A DNA stretch of 64,000 nt from Ruminiclostridium cellobioparum DSM 1351 = ATCC 15832 (lineage in GTDB: Bacteria > Bacillota > Clostridia > Acetivibrionales > DSM-1351), in assembly GCF_000621505.1 (NCBI RefSeq), contig NZ_JHYD01000038.1, positions 19,705-83,704 of the forward strand, written 5' to 3'. Shown here in pieces: positions 26,408 through 35,914 of this stretch (position 1 is the first letter of the stretch; every line of letters starts with the position of its first letter). The notes below the pieces were generated by a model that was not told where the DNA came from, did no database searches, and worked only from the letters and a program-made list of their open reading frames with translations. A program made the translations under genes and the position numbers.

Positions 26408-27358
26408 ATGTACTATATTGGAGTGGATTTGGGCGGTACAAATATTGCGGCAGGCCTGGTAGACGAGAATGGAAAGATATTTTCCAAAGGCTCGGTCCCG
26501 ACCGGAAGAGGCAGGGAATATCAGGAGATAATCAAGGATATGGCTGCCCTGATACTGGAGCTGATAAAGGGACAGGGACTTGAAGTCACCGATTTTAAAA
26601 GTATCGGTGTGGGCAGCCCCGGAGTTCCCGACTGCAAAGAGGGAAAAATAGTATATGCCAGTAACATAAAGCTCAGGGATGTATCTTTGAGAGAGGAACT
26701 TGGAAAATATATAGCCCTGCCTGTATACGTCAACAATGACGCCAATATTGCCGCGTACGCAGAGAGTGTGGCCGGGGCGGCAAAGGGATATAAGACTTCT
26801 GTAACAGTAACCATCGGTACAGGCATCGGAAGCGGAATAATCATAGACGGAAAGATCTTCAGCGGCTTCAACAACGCTGCTGCCGAACTGGGGCACATGG
26901 TGCTTAAAATGGATGGAGAACCGTGCAACTGCGGCAGAAAGGGCTGCTGGGAAAGCTATGCCTCAGCTACCGCATGTATACGCCAGACCAGAGAGGCGGC
27001 AGAAAAGCACCCTGATTCGCTTATAAACAGACTTGTTGACGGTGACCTTGATAAAATAGATGCCAAAACGGCTTTTGATGCCGCAAAACAGGGTGATAAA
27101 ACAGCAGTTGCGGTGGTTGACACCTATATCCGTTATATAGGAGAGGGTTTGGCCAATATAGTCAACAGTTTCCAGCCCGAGATTATTGTTATAGGAGGCG
27201 GAGTCTGCAAGGAAGGGGAATTTCTGCTGGAACCCCTGAGAAAATATCTGAAGGAAAATACCTTTGCACCTGCTCATAATATTAAAATTGCCGGGCTGAA
27301 GGCGGCCGAAATGGGAAATGACGCAGGCATAGTGGGAGCTGCAATGCTGAGGGAATAG
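26408..27358 (+). CDS. glcK: ROK-family glucokinase
   Basis: 316-aa sugar kinase. N-terminal phosphate loop 'GVDLGGTNIAAGLVD', catalytic region 'VNNDANIAA', and the ROK zinc motif 'CNCGRKGCWE' (Cys173, 175, 180) identify a ROK glucokinase, which phosphorylates glucose on entry to glycolysis. ATG 26408 has AGGAGGTTTAAA directly upstream; the longer frame from 26363 has no site. Family call is very firm; preference for glucose over other hexoses is inferred from similarity to GlcK. Confidence 0.92.
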   Translation: MYYIGVDLGGTNIAAGLVDENGKIFSKGSVPTGRGREYQEIIKDMAALILELIKGQGLEVTDFKSIGVGSPGVPDCKEGKIVYASNIKLRDVSLREELGKYIALPVYVNNDANIAAYAESVAGAAKGYKTSVTVTIGTGIGSGIIIDGKIFSGFNNAAAELGHMVLKMDGEPCNCGRKGCWESYASATACIRQTREAAEKHPDSLINRLVDGDLDKIDAKTAFDAAKQGDKTAVAVVDTYIRYIGEGLANIVNSFQPEIIVIGGGVCKEGEFLLEPLRKYLKENTFAPAHNIKIAGLKAAEMGNDAGIVGAAMLRE

Positions 27359-27374
27359 TGAGATAATTCATGAA

Positions 27375-27404
27375 TTGACTTTTTGTCTCCTAAAGTAATA
27401 TAAT
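27375..27404 (+). promoter_or_regulatory. sigma-A-type promoter for LTA-synthase-like gene
   Basis: TTGACT (27375-27380), 18-nt spacer, TATAAT (27399-27404), about 49 bp before the start codon. Confidence 0.7.
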
Positions 27405-27452
27405 TACTACGAATTTGATTTTATTTTGTATTTCTATGGGAGAAAATAAAAT

Positions 27453-29336
27453 ATGATGGCTAAAACTTCTTATGGTATTACCGTAGCTCATAGAAGAGGC
27501 ACTAAACGGGGGGATGGATTCCTTGGATACCTTGCCCAGGAGTGGTTATTGTTTTTGACATTCGGTATGCTGCTTATCAAATCCATCATTCTTATGGGTT
27601 TTGTTTACAGCCATAACCAGTCTCTGATCGACATGTCCCGTGGAATTAAGAATATTACGTATATGCCGGTATGCGCAGCATTTTTACTGATAGTTACGGC
27701 CTTCAGCTTCCTGGCAAAGAACAGGGGAAGACTTTGGCTCTTGCTGATACTCAATCTTTTTGTGTCCTTTCTGTTTGCCTTTGATGCGGTATATTTAAGG
27801 GCCAGCGGCAATTTTCTCTCAACCCAGCTGCTAAGGCAGACCGGGAATCTTAATAATCTCTGGGACAGCATCTTTGCCATGTTCAGACCCTGTGACATAG
27901 CTTTCTTTTTTGATATTCCGATTATTGCTGTTTTGCTGATCATATCAAGAAATTTGGTGTACTATGACTCACCGCTGTTTACCAGTCTTAAAGCCAGATT
28001 AACTGCATTCTTCGCAGTTATTATACTATCTGCCGGATATCTTGCTGCAAGCCATATAATTATTGATGTATACGGCCATAACAAAAATAACTACATTTTT
28101 TATACCCATTGGAATCCTGCTCAGACAATCTGCAATACATCACCAATGGGATATCATGTTTATGACTGCTATGTTTTTTTCTCGGATTTTAAGCCGTACA
28201 GGCTGTCAATAAAAAACAGGAATGAAATCCAGGCATGGATAAATCAAAAAAACGAAAAACTCCCGCCCAACGCTTACAAGGGCATTTATAAAGGAAAGAA
28301 CCTGCTGGTTCTGCAGGTGGAATCCCTGGAAAACTTCGTTGTGGGACAGTCGGTGGACGGGCAGGAAATAACTCCTTCACTCAATAAACTGCTGCCCAAC
28401 AGCATTTACTTTGACAACTATTATGCACAGGTGAATGAGGGAACCAGCTCGGATGCCGATTTAATGACAAATACATCGGTATTTCCGGTCAGAAAGGGAA
28501 GCACCTTCTTCAGATTTCCATATACCAGCTACAATTCACTGCCTGCCATAATGGGAAGGCACGGCTATAATACAAAGGCCATCCATCCTGACAACGGCGA
28601 ATACTGGAATTGGATGAAAGCCCTGGGCAATATGGGTTTTCAGGAGTGCATCGACGCCAGGAGCTTTAAAATGGATGAGATTATCTTCCTTGGACTGAGT
28701 GACGGATCCTTTCTCAGGCAGGTCAAGGATACCGTAATCAGTCAGAAAACACCGTTTTATAACTTCATGGTTACCCTATCCAGCCATTCACCCTTTGAAA
28801 TGCCTGTCTGGCACCGGAAGTTAAAATTGGATCAAACACTGGGAGAAACCAAACTGGGCGGTTATTTCCAAAGTATAAACTATACCGACGGCTGTATTGG
28901 GACCTTCATTGATGAACTTGATAAATCAGGGGTGCTGGATAACACCGTACTGGTAATATACGGGGATCATGACTCGGTCCATAAATATTTCGATGATGAA
29001 ATTCAGAGTATAAAGCCTTCTCAGGCCTGGTGGCTGGACAATGACAAGAGAATTCCCCTGATCATTTACAGCAAAGGCCAGAAAGCCCGGACAATCCATA
29101 CCAACGGCGGTCAGATAGATCTTATGCCCACATTGCTGTACCTGTTTGGAATTGACGAAAGCGAGTATGAATCAACAGTGTTTGGAAGAAACCTTCTAAA
29201 TACCAGGGAGGATTATGTTCTCCTTTCCAACGGAGAATTCCGAGGTAGTATAGGGGAGACAAAGAAGGCCGAGGTGTTAAAAGGTCTTGAATATGCAGAT
29301 ATGGCCATCAGATCGGATTTCTTCAGGAATAAGTAA
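27453..29336 (+). CDS. LTA synthase family sulfatase (polyglycerolphosphate synthase-like)
   Basis: 627-aa membrane enzyme with about five N-terminal membrane segments (residues ~25-200) and an extracellular alkaline-phosphatase-fold domain from ~280. Seen are 'VLQVESLENF' (metal Glu), 'NEGTSSDAD' with probable catalytic Thr331, and 'YGDHDS' and 'HSPFE' as further metal-site motifs. The family moves glycerophosphate from phosphatidylglycerol to make lipoteichoic acid or related polymers. ATGATG start; either Met is possible. The shikimate kinase start follows 22 bp after the stop. Confidence 0.92.
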   Translation: MMAKTSYGITVAHRRGTKRGDGFLGYLAQEWLLFLTFGMLLIKSIILMGFVYSHNQSLIDMSRGIKNITYMPVCAAFLLIVTAFSFLAKNRGRLWLLLILNLFVSFLFAFDAVYLRASGNFLSTQLLRQTGNLNNLWDSIFAMFRPCDIAFFFDIPIIAVLLIISRNLVYYDSPLFTSLKARLTAFFAVIILSAGYLAASHIIIDVYGHNKNNYIFYTHWNPAQTICNTSPMGYHVYDCYVFFSDFKPYRLSIKNRNEIQAWINQKNEKLPPNAYKGIYKGKNLLVLQVESLENFVVGQSVDGQEITPSLNKLLPNSIYFDNYYAQVNEGTSSDADLMTNTSVFPVRKGSTFFRFPYTSYNSLPAIMGRHGYNTKAIHPDNGEYWNWMKALGNMGFQECIDARSFKMDEIIFLGLSDGSFLRQVKDTVISQKTPFYNFMVTLSSHSPFEMPVWHRKLKLDQTLGETKLGGYFQSINYTDGCIGTFIDELDKSGVLDNTVLVIYGDHDSVHKYFDDEIQSIKPSQAWWLDNDKRIPLIIYSKGQKARTIHTNGGQIDLMPTLLYLFGIDESEYESTVFGRNLLNTREDYVLLSNGEFRGSIGETKKAEVLKGLEYADMAIRSDFFRNK

Positions 29337-29358
29337 TATGTACAGAAAGGATTTACAA

Positions 29359-29868
29359 GTGAGAAATATCGTATTGATCGGGATGCCAAGTGCGGGAAAA
29401 AGCACGGTTGGCGTAATCATAGCAAAAAATCTCGGAATGAATTTCATAGATACCGATGTATTGATACAAACCCGGCAGGGCAAGCTTCTCCAGGAAATAC
29501 TGGACACCGAAGGCACCGAGTCATTCCTGGAAATGGAGGAGGAGGCCATCCTGTCCATGGACTGCAGCAATACGGTCATAGCCACCGGCGGAAGTGTCGT
29601 ATACAGCGGAAGGGCAATGGAGCATCTAAAGCGGAACGGTCTCGTAATATACCTCCATATTGCCATGGAGACGGTATATACCAGGCTGAGAAATTTAAAG
29701 ACCAGGGGAGTGGTTCTGAGCAAGGGGCAAACTCTTGAAGACATATACAGGGAGAGGGTTCCTCTTTATGAGAAATACGCCGGCATCAAGCTGGACTGTT
29801 CAAACAATTCCATTGAAGATACTCTTGAAGATACCCTGGAAGCGGTTAAACGGGAATTTAGCCGGTAA
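29359..29868 (+). CDS. aroK: shikimate kinase
   Basis: 169-aa P-loop kinase that makes shikimate 3-phosphate in aromatic amino acid synthesis. Walker A is 'GMPSAGKSTVG' and 'IDTDVLI' and 'IATGGSVVYS' are shikimate-binding motifs. GTG 29359 has AGAAAGGAT seven bases upstream and gives the usual family length; longer frames overlap the previous gene. A short hairpin (AGCCGGTaaaaACCGGCT) covers the stop codon. No other aro genes are near. Confidence 0.9.
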   Translation: MRNIVLIGMPSAGKSTVGVIIAKNLGMNFIDTDVLIQTRQGKLLQEILDTEGTESFLEMEEEAILSMDCSNTVIATGGSVVYSGRAMEHLKRNGLVIYLHIAMETVYTRLRNLKTRGVVLSKGQTLEDIYRERVPLYEKYAGIKLDCSNNSIEDTLEDTLEAVKREFSR

Positions 29869-30000
29869 AAACCGGCTGCCTTGATATAAAACGGCATATG
29901 AAATATAATTAAAAAGGGGTGTTAAAGGTTTCACATATATTTAAATTGTGTTGGCTTTGCGGCACGCCTTTTAACTTTGGTTTAAATTACGGAGGAAAAA

Positions 30001-32406
30001 ATGGATTTATTGAACGGGTTGAATAAGGAACAAAAGGATGCTGTGCTTCACAACGAAGGACCGCTTTTGATCCTGGCGGGCGCTGGTTCGGGTAAAACCA
30101 GGGTACTGACAAACAGAATAGCATACCTTATCAGGGAACAAGGGGTTTTCCCTTCGAATATACTGGCAATTACCTTTACAAACAAGGCTGCAAGGGAGAT
30201 GAGAGAGAGAATAGACAATCTCATCGGAGACCTGAGCAACGACATGTGGGTAGGGACCTTCCACTCCATATGCATAAGAATATTGAGAAGAGATATAGAC
30301 AAGCTGGGCTATGACAAAAGCTTTGTTATTTATGATACGCAGGATCAGCAGGTAGTGATAAAAGAATGCATCAAAGAGCTGAATATAAATGAAAAGAATT
30401 TCCCTCCAAAATCGGTGCTTGAAGCAATAGGCAAGCAGAAGGATGAGCTTATTGATGCCGCGCATTTTGAAAAGCTGTATGCTTCGGATTTCCGCATGGG
30501 TAAAATTTCGAAGATGTACAGCCTGTACCAGAAAAAACTGAAAAACAACAATGCACTGGATTTTGATGATATCATAATGAACACTATCAGGTTGTTCCAA
30601 CAGAATCCCGAGGTTCTGAACTACTACCAGAGAAAATTCAGGTATATCCTGGTGGATGAGTACCAGGATACAAATACGGCACAGTATACTCTGGTGAGGA
30701 ATTTGTCCGAGGCCCATGGAAACCTTTGCGTCGTTGGCGACGACGACCAGTCCATCTATGGCTGGAGAGGCGCAAATATCAGGAACATCCTGGATTTTGA
30801 AAAGGACTTTAAGGGTTGCAGGACAGTAAAGCTTGAGCAGAATTACAGGTCGACACAGCATATATTGGATGCTGCAAACCATGTTATCAGGAATAACACC
30901 GGCAGAAAGAGCAAAAGTCTCTGGACCGACAACAAGGGCGGCAGCAAAATAGTCATGTGTGAAAACGACAATGAACATGAGGAGGCTCTTTATACTGCCA
31001 GGGAAATTCAGAGGCTTATAAGTGAGGATGACCGGAAGTTCAAGGACTTTGCGGTATTATACAGGATAAATGCCCAGTCCCGTGTACTGGAAGAAATGTT
31101 TATGCGTGAGGGGCTTCCCTATAAAATCGTAGGAGGTCAGAAGTTCTATGACAGAAAAGAAATCAAGGACATAATCGCATACCTTAGATTGATTCAAAAC
31201 CCAACTGATAATGTCAGTTTGAAAAGGGTCATAAATGTTCCGAAGCGGGGCATCGGTGATGCAACTGTTGATCTTGCAGAAGATCTTGCACTTGAGAGCG
31301 GAGTCTCCATATTTTCAATAGTATCAAATGCCGATGAATGGCCGGCCCTGAAAAGAGCGGCAAATAAACTCAACAGTTTCTCCGCCATGATAATGAAACT
31401 CAGAACCATGAAGGAAAACATGGGGATTGCCGACTTGCTTGAAATGGTTGTGGACGACACCGGCATTCTCAGGGAATATGAGATAGAAAATACTGTTGAA
31501 GCCCAGTCCAGAATTGAAAATATAAAGGAATTGAAATCTGTTGCAATGGAGTTTGAAAAGCAGAGCGAAGACAACAGCCTGGAAGAATTCCTGGCGCATA
31601 TCTCACTTGTATCGGACCTGGACAACCTTGAAGAGGAACAGGATTACGTCGTATTGATGACAATGCACAGCGCCAAGGGACTGGAATTCCCTGTTGTCTT
31701 CATTCCGGGTATGGAGGAGGGCGTTTTCCCCGGCTACAGAGCTATAACAGAAGGCCCGGAACAGCTGGAAGAGGAGAGAAGGCTTTGTTATGTGGGCATA
31801 ACGCGTGCCAGAGAAAAACTTTATTTATCCAACGCCCGTTTCAGGACTCTATTTGGAAACTCCAGCTATAACAAACCATCCAGGTTTTTATCGGAAATTC
31901 CAGAGGAGTTGATAGAGTTTCCTTTCGGTCCTTCCAAAAGTTCCGCGCAGAAGCCACAGGAAACCGTAGGTTGGAGTAAAGCTCAAACCTGGAGTTCAAA
32001 TCAAAGTTGGAGTTCTGCTCAAACCCGCGGAAGCTCCAAAGATTCCACAGTTAAGTCTGTGACAGCCGGAACAGGTTCTCTGAAGGATTTGCTCAACTCA
32101 AACCTCATATCGAGGGGATTCGGCGGAAATGGGGCTTCAGGCGGTGCCCCCGCCGGCAGGAATACTCCTCCGGCAAGCGGCATGCCGGGGAATAGTGCCG
32201 GAGCTGGGAGAGCTCCGGTGCCGGACTTCACAGCAGCGGGTACTGCCGACTACAGTGTCGGGGAAGAAGTGGAGCATAAGAAGTTCGGAAAAGGCACAAT
32301 AACCAAGGTGACAGATGACAGGGGAGATCAGATGCTGGAAATCCAATTTGAAGGAGCCGGCATGAAAAGGCTGATGGCCTCAATGGCAAATCTAAAAAGG
32401 ATATAG
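30001..32406 (+). CDS. pcrA: ATP-dependent DNA helicase PcrA/UvrD
   Basis: 801-aa superfamily 1A 3'-5' helicase for nucleotide-excision and replication-conflict repair. All motifs are present: Walker A 'AGAGSGKTRVL', Ia 'TFTNKAAREM', II 'VDEYQDTN', III 'GDDDQSIYGWRGA', IV 'LEQNYRST', V 'MTMHSAKGLEFPVV', VI 'YVGITRARE'. The C-terminus has a Ser/Trp/Gln-rich and Gly/Ala/Pro-rich linker (~650-740), then the Tudor-like PcrA tail ('VEHKKFGKGTITKV') that binds RNA polymerase in Bacillus. ATG has GGAGG upstream. Monocistronic. Confidence 0.96.
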   Translation: MDLLNGLNKEQKDAVLHNEGPLLILAGAGSGKTRVLTNRIAYLIREQGVFPSNILAITFTNKAAREMRERIDNLIGDLSNDMWVGTFHSICIRILRRDIDKLGYDKSFVIYDTQDQQVVIKECIKELNINEKNFPPKSVLEAIGKQKDELIDAAHFEKLYASDFRMGKISKMYSLYQKKLKNNNALDFDDIIMNTIRLFQQNPEVLNYYQRKFRYILVDEYQDTNTAQYTLVRNLSEAHGNLCVVGDDDQSIYGWRGANIRNILDFEKDFKGCRTVKLEQNYRSTQHILDAANHVIRNNTGRKSKSLWTDNKGGSKIVMCENDNEHEEALYTAREIQRLISEDDRKFKDFAVLYRINAQSRVLEEMFMREGLPYKIVGGQKFYDRKEIKDIIAYLRLIQNPTDNVSLKRVINVPKRGIGDATVDLAEDLALESGVSIFSIVSNADEWPALKRAANKLNSFSAMIMKLRTMKENMGIADLLEMVVDDTGILREYEIENTVEAQSRIENIKELKSVAMEFEKQSEDNSLEEFLAHISLVSDLDNLEEEQDYVVLMTMHSAKGLEFPVVFIPGMEEGVFPGYRAITEGPEQLEEERRLCYVGITRAREKLYLSNARFRTLFGNSSYNKPSRFLSEIPEELIEFPFGPSKSSAQKPQETVGWSKAQTWSSNQSWSSAQTRGSSKDSTVKSVTAGTGSLKDLLNSNLISRGFGGNGASGGAPAGRNTPPASGMPGNSAGAGRAPVPDFTAAGTADYSVGEEVEHKKFGKGTITKVTDDRGDQMLEIQFEGAGMKRLMASMANLKRI

Positions 32407-32457
32407 CCCAAGGTGCAAGCCGGAAGGCAGCCGGTGTTCATGATTATGTCTTAAAAA

Positions 32458-32484
32458 AGGAGCGGTGGAGCTGCTGCCGCTCCT
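32458..32484 (+). terminator. hairpin after pcrA, weak U-tract
   Basis: AGGAGCGG (32458-32465) pairs with CCGCTCCT (32477-32484), but GATATAAT follows instead of a T-run. Possible weak terminator. Confidence 0.35.
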
Positions 32485-32579
32485 GATATAATAACCCTTG
32501 TAAAATCGTGTTTACGAATGAGGGAAAGAAAATTATCTCGCATGATAGAATAAATTTATTATGAATTAACTTTTACCGT

Positions 32580-32760
32580 GCTAATCCATAGCTTGAAGTT
32601 GTACTCGCTACCTGCATAATCAGCATAAACTGTGCCGCTGGAAAGTTGAGCGACAAGTTAACCGGCTCAACGAGATAAACTATATTTAAATTTACCTGTT
32701 GTGCTAGTTGAAATTTTTGTTTTGGGTGCGCTCTTATTTTATGAAGTTAGTACGGAAGTC
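32580..32760. repeat. dispersed intergenic repeat, copy A
   Basis: The 440-bp gap between pcrA and the alpha-xylosidase gene has no gene, but holds blocks shared with the purC-hisH gap. TTACCTGTTGTGCTAGTTGA with the following TTTTTGTTTTG (32691-32724) matches 48361-48394. TGAAGTTGTACTCGC (32594-32608) and CTCTTATTTTATGAAGTTAG (32731-32750) both match the inverted 48430-48455. Confidence 0.45.
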
Positions 32761-32807
32761 ACCAGTTAATATAAAAAAATACACAGGTAAAGCAAAATTT
32801 AAATTAA

Positions 32808-32824
32808 TTAACACAATGTGTTAA
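32808..32824 (+). promoter_or_regulatory. inverted repeat before alpha-xylosidase gene (possible operator)
   Basis: TTAACAC-AAT-GTGTTAA is a perfect 7-bp palindrome, extended by AATTAA/TTAATT flanks, ending nine bases before the GGCGGAGG ribosome-binding site. Size and position fit a repressor site. Confidence 0.45.
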
Positions 32825-32847
32825 ATTAATAGGGCGGAGGGATATTA

Positions 32848-35166
32848 ATGAAGTTTACAGACGGATTTTGGCTTAAGAAGAAAGGGGTAAGCATTTATTC
32901 ACCGGCAGAAGTAAGGGATTTCGTTACAAATGAAAAATCAATAATACTGTATGCTCCGGTGACAAGGATTTCAAACCGCGGACAGACCTTGCAGGGCCCC
33001 ATGCTGACCATTGAAATAAGTTCGCCCAGCAGTGACATAATCAGGGTCGTTTCCAGGCATTTTATAAAGAAAATAATAAAGCAGCCTGAGTTTGAGCTCA
33101 ATTACAGTAAAGGTTTTGTGCCGGAGATTTTGGATGAAGAAGGCCAGTTGGTTTTAAAAAGCGGAAAAACTTCGGTACGGGTGAATAAAAAGGATTTTTC
33201 CATAAGCTTTTATTATGAGGACAGACTCCTGACCAGGAGCGGCACAGGTCAGATGGGCTATATCACAACTGAAAACAGCGGTGCTTATATGCGCGAACAG
33301 CTGGATCTGTCCATTGGTGAATGTGTCTACGGCCTTGGAGAGAGATTCTCGGCTTTTGTCAAAAACGGACAGAGCATCGACATATGGAATGAGGACGGAG
33401 GAACTTCATCGGAACAGTCCTATAAGAATATCCCCTTCTATATCACCAACAGAGGTTACGGTGTATTTGTAAACCATCCGGAAAAAGTGTCTTTTGAAGT
33501 GGCATCGGAAGCTGTATCAAGAACGCAGTTCAGTGTTCCCGGCGAAAAGCTGGATTATTTCGTAATAGGGGGAAGTGACCTGAAGGAGGTCATACATAAC
33601 TATACCGCAATGACAGGCAGACCGGCGTTACCGCCTGCATGGTCCTTCGGCCTGTGGCTGACGACATCCTTTACAACAAATTATGATGAGGATACGGTTT
33701 CAGCCTTTGTGGACGGCATGGCCCAGAGGGATATCCCCTTAAGAGTGTTCCATTTTGACTGTTTCTGGATGAAGGAATACGAATGGTGCAATTTTGAATG
33801 GGACAGGGAGGTATTTCCTGATCCAAGGAATATGCTGAAAAGGTTAAAGGAAAAAGGCTTAAAAATATGTGTGTGGATAAATCCGTATATATCACAGAAA
33901 TCCCGGCTGTTTGAAGAAGCTGTGGAAAACGGTTATCTGCTGAAGCTGGAGGACGGAGAGGCCTGGCAGTGGGATTTATGGCAGCCCGGCATGGGGATTG
34001 TTGACTTTACAAACCCGGCCGCATGTAAATGGTATGGGGATAAACTGGAAGCGCTCATTGATATGGGGGTTGACTGCTTCAAAACCGATTTCGGAGAGAG
34101 GATACCAACCGATGTGGTATATCATAATGGTGCTGACCCTGTGAAAATGCACAATTTCTACACTTACTTATATAACAGGGCAGTGTACGAGGTACTTGTC
34201 AAAAGATTGGGAAAGGAGGAGGCAGTATTATTTGGCAGAAGTGCAACAGCCGGATCACAGAAATTCCCCGTACATTGGGGCGGTGACTGTGTATCCAGGT
34301 ATGAGTCCATGGGTGAAAGCCTCAGAGGGGGACTGTCACTGTGCATGTCGGGTTTCGGTTTCTGGAGCCATGATATCAGCGGTTTTGAAAATACTGCATC
34401 CCCTGATCTGTATAAAAGGTGGTCGGCCTTCGGTTTATTGTCAACTCACAGCAGACTTCACGGCAGCAGCTCATACAGGGTGCCCTGGTTGTTTGATGGA
34501 GAAGCGGTTGATGTAGTGAGATATTTCAGCAAGCTTAAATGCTCGATTATGCCCTATTTGTTCAGCACAGCCTGCAATACCGCAGAGACCGGCATACCTG
34601 CAATGCGTCCCATGATTCTTGAGTTTGACAGGGACAGGGCCTGCGACTATCTGGACACCCAGTATATGCTGGGGGATTCCCTGCTGGTCGCTCCTGTTTT
34701 CAATCCGGAAGGCAGGGTGGATTATTACCTTCCCGGCGGAAGCTGGACCAATTTTATAACAAACCAACAGGTGACAGGCGGTACATGGCAGTATGAAAAG
34801 CATGATTTTATGAGTCTGCCCCTTATGGCAAGACCCAATTCAATAATTGCCGCAGGAAATAATGAAAATGTCCCCGATTATGATTATCTGGACGGGACGG
34901 TTCTTCATGTTTTTGAACCGAGGGAAAATGAACCTGCTTCTGCAACCATTTATTCAGTTAAGGGAAAACCAAAGGGGACTGTTCAGGTTCTCAGGAATGG
35001 AGATCAGGTATCGGTGGCTGTCAGCGGTTTAAAGAATTACAGCATAATAATGAGAAATATAAATCATATCTGTGATTTAAAAGGTGCAGCCTTTGAAGCC
35101 AATTCCATGGGCTCAAAGCTCGTTCCTCTGGAAGGTGCTCATAATATCACGTTTAAAATAGTATAG
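32848..35166 (+). CDS. GH31 alpha-xylosidase (YicI-like)
   Basis: 772-aa cytoplasmic glycoside hydrolase family 31 enzyme. Nucleophile Asp414 is in 'CFKTDFGERI' and acid/base Asp480 in 'HWGGDC', almost the positions of E. coli YicI (416/482). 'FHFDCFWMKEYEWCNFEWD' is the YicI-type substrate loop that favours alpha-xylosides over alpha-glucosides. There is no signal peptide, so it acts on imported oligosaccharides such as isoprimeverose from xyloglucan. ATG with GGCGGAGG. Monocistronic, with a possible operator upstream and a strong terminator downstream. Confidence 0.93.
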   Translation: MKFTDGFWLKKKGVSIYSPAEVRDFVTNEKSIILYAPVTRISNRGQTLQGPMLTIEISSPSSDIIRVVSRHFIKKIIKQPEFELNYSKGFVPEILDEEGQLVLKSGKTSVRVNKKDFSISFYYEDRLLTRSGTGQMGYITTENSGAYMREQLDLSIGECVYGLGERFSAFVKNGQSIDIWNEDGGTSSEQSYKNIPFYITNRGYGVFVNHPEKVSFEVASEAVSRTQFSVPGEKLDYFVIGGSDLKEVIHNYTAMTGRPALPPAWSFGLWLTTSFTTNYDEDTVSAFVDGMAQRDIPLRVFHFDCFWMKEYEWCNFEWDREVFPDPRNMLKRLKEKGLKICVWINPYISQKSRLFEEAVENGYLLKLEDGEAWQWDLWQPGMGIVDFTNPAACKWYGDKLEALIDMGVDCFKTDFGERIPTDVVYHNGADPVKMHNFYTYLYNRAVYEVLVKRLGKEEAVLFGRSATAGSQKFPVHWGGDCVSRYESMGESLRGGLSLCMSGFGFWSHDISGFENTASPDLYKRWSAFGLLSTHSRLHGSSSYRVPWLFDGEAVDVVRYFSKLKCSIMPYLFSTACNTAETGIPAMRPMILEFDRDRACDYLDTQYMLGDSLLVAPVFNPEGRVDYYLPGGSWTNFITNQQVTGGTWQYEKHDFMSLPLMARPNSIIAAGNNENVPDYDYLDGTVLHVFEPRENEPASATIYSVKGKPKGTVQVLRNGDQVSVAVSGLKNYSIIMRNINHICDLKGAAFEANSMGSKLVPLEGAHNITFKIV

Positions 35167-35209
35167 TTTGAAATTAATAAATTTTATTAATATACAAGTT
35201 GATTTTTTT

Positions 35210-35246
35210 AAAAAAGTTTTAGATTTTCTAAAACTTTTTTTGTTTT
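35210..35246 (+). terminator. intrinsic terminator after alpha-xylosidase gene
   Basis: Perfect 14-bp stem AAAAAAGTTTTAGA (35210-35223) / TCTAAAACTTTTTT (35227-35240), then more T residues. Confidence 0.92.
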
Positions 35247-35293
35247 TGCGTGTATATATGTACAAGGCACAAGAAAAAGGTGGGATAAGGTAA

Positions 35294-35863
35294 TTGGAGG
35301 TTTCGGATTTAAGTATATTTAGGGAATATGAAAAGAATAACCGAAGAGGTCTGGAACTTGTATATGAAAGATACAAAAAGTATGTCTATTCAATTGCCTA
35401 TCACTATTCAGGAAACAGGGAAGATGCTCTGGATATAACGCAGGAAGTATTTATGTCGGTATTTAAAGCCTTTGGGAGCTTTAAGGAACAATATTCGATC
35501 CTTCCCTGGATAAAGAAAATAACTGTGAACAAGTGCCTGAATTTTTTAAGAAGCCGTAAGGAAAGTATTTCTTTAAATGAAACCACCGAAGGCGGAGACG
35601 AGCTTCAGAATATTATCAGCTCAAATGAGTACACCGAAGCCTCCATATTTTGCAGGGACACAAAGAAGGCGCTGGAGGAGGCTATAAGCAAACTCCCGGA
35701 GAAACAAAGAATTGCCGTGCTGCTAAGGCATATGAAGCAGATGAAGTATGAGGAAATAGCCGGGACAATGAAGGTTCCTCCGGGCACTGTAAAAACGCTG
35801 ATACATAACGGAAGAGCAGCAATCAAGGATAATTTGATGAAACAGGGCATTTGGGAGGTTTAG
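35294..35863 (+). CDS. ECF-type RNA polymerase sigma factor
   Basis: 189-aa sigma-70 family factor with only regions 2 ('YKKYVYSIAYHYSGNREDAL', 'ITQEVFMSVFKAF') and 4 ('LPEKQRIAVLLRHMKQMKYE', 'GTMKVPPGTVKTLIHNGR'). Its neighbour begins just downstream and has the zinc-binding anti-sigma motif, so the pair is a classic ECF/anti-sigma unit. The start TTG 35294 has only a weak AAGG upstream, so the exact start is uncertain. What signal it answers is unknown; co-location with ytfI-ytfJ homologues suggests an envelope or spore link. Confidence 0.9.
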   Translation: MEVSDLSIFREYEKNNRRGLELVYERYKKYVYSIAYHYSGNREDALDITQEVFMSVFKAFGSFKEQYSILPWIKKITVNKCLNFLRSRKESISLNETTEGGDELQNIISSNEYTEASIFCRDTKKALEEAISKLPEKQRIAVLLRHMKQMKYEEIAGTMKVPPGTVKTLIHNGRAAIKDNLMKQGIWEV

Positions 35864-35914
35864 CAGGTGCATAACATAAATATATCAGGCAGAAACTTAA
35901 AGCAGGAGGCTGGC

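Noticed and set aside
30007..30978. 323-codon open frame on the minus strand inside pcrA
   Set aside because: It lies wholly opposite a full-motif helicase gene, has no ribosome-binding site and its translation resembles no family.
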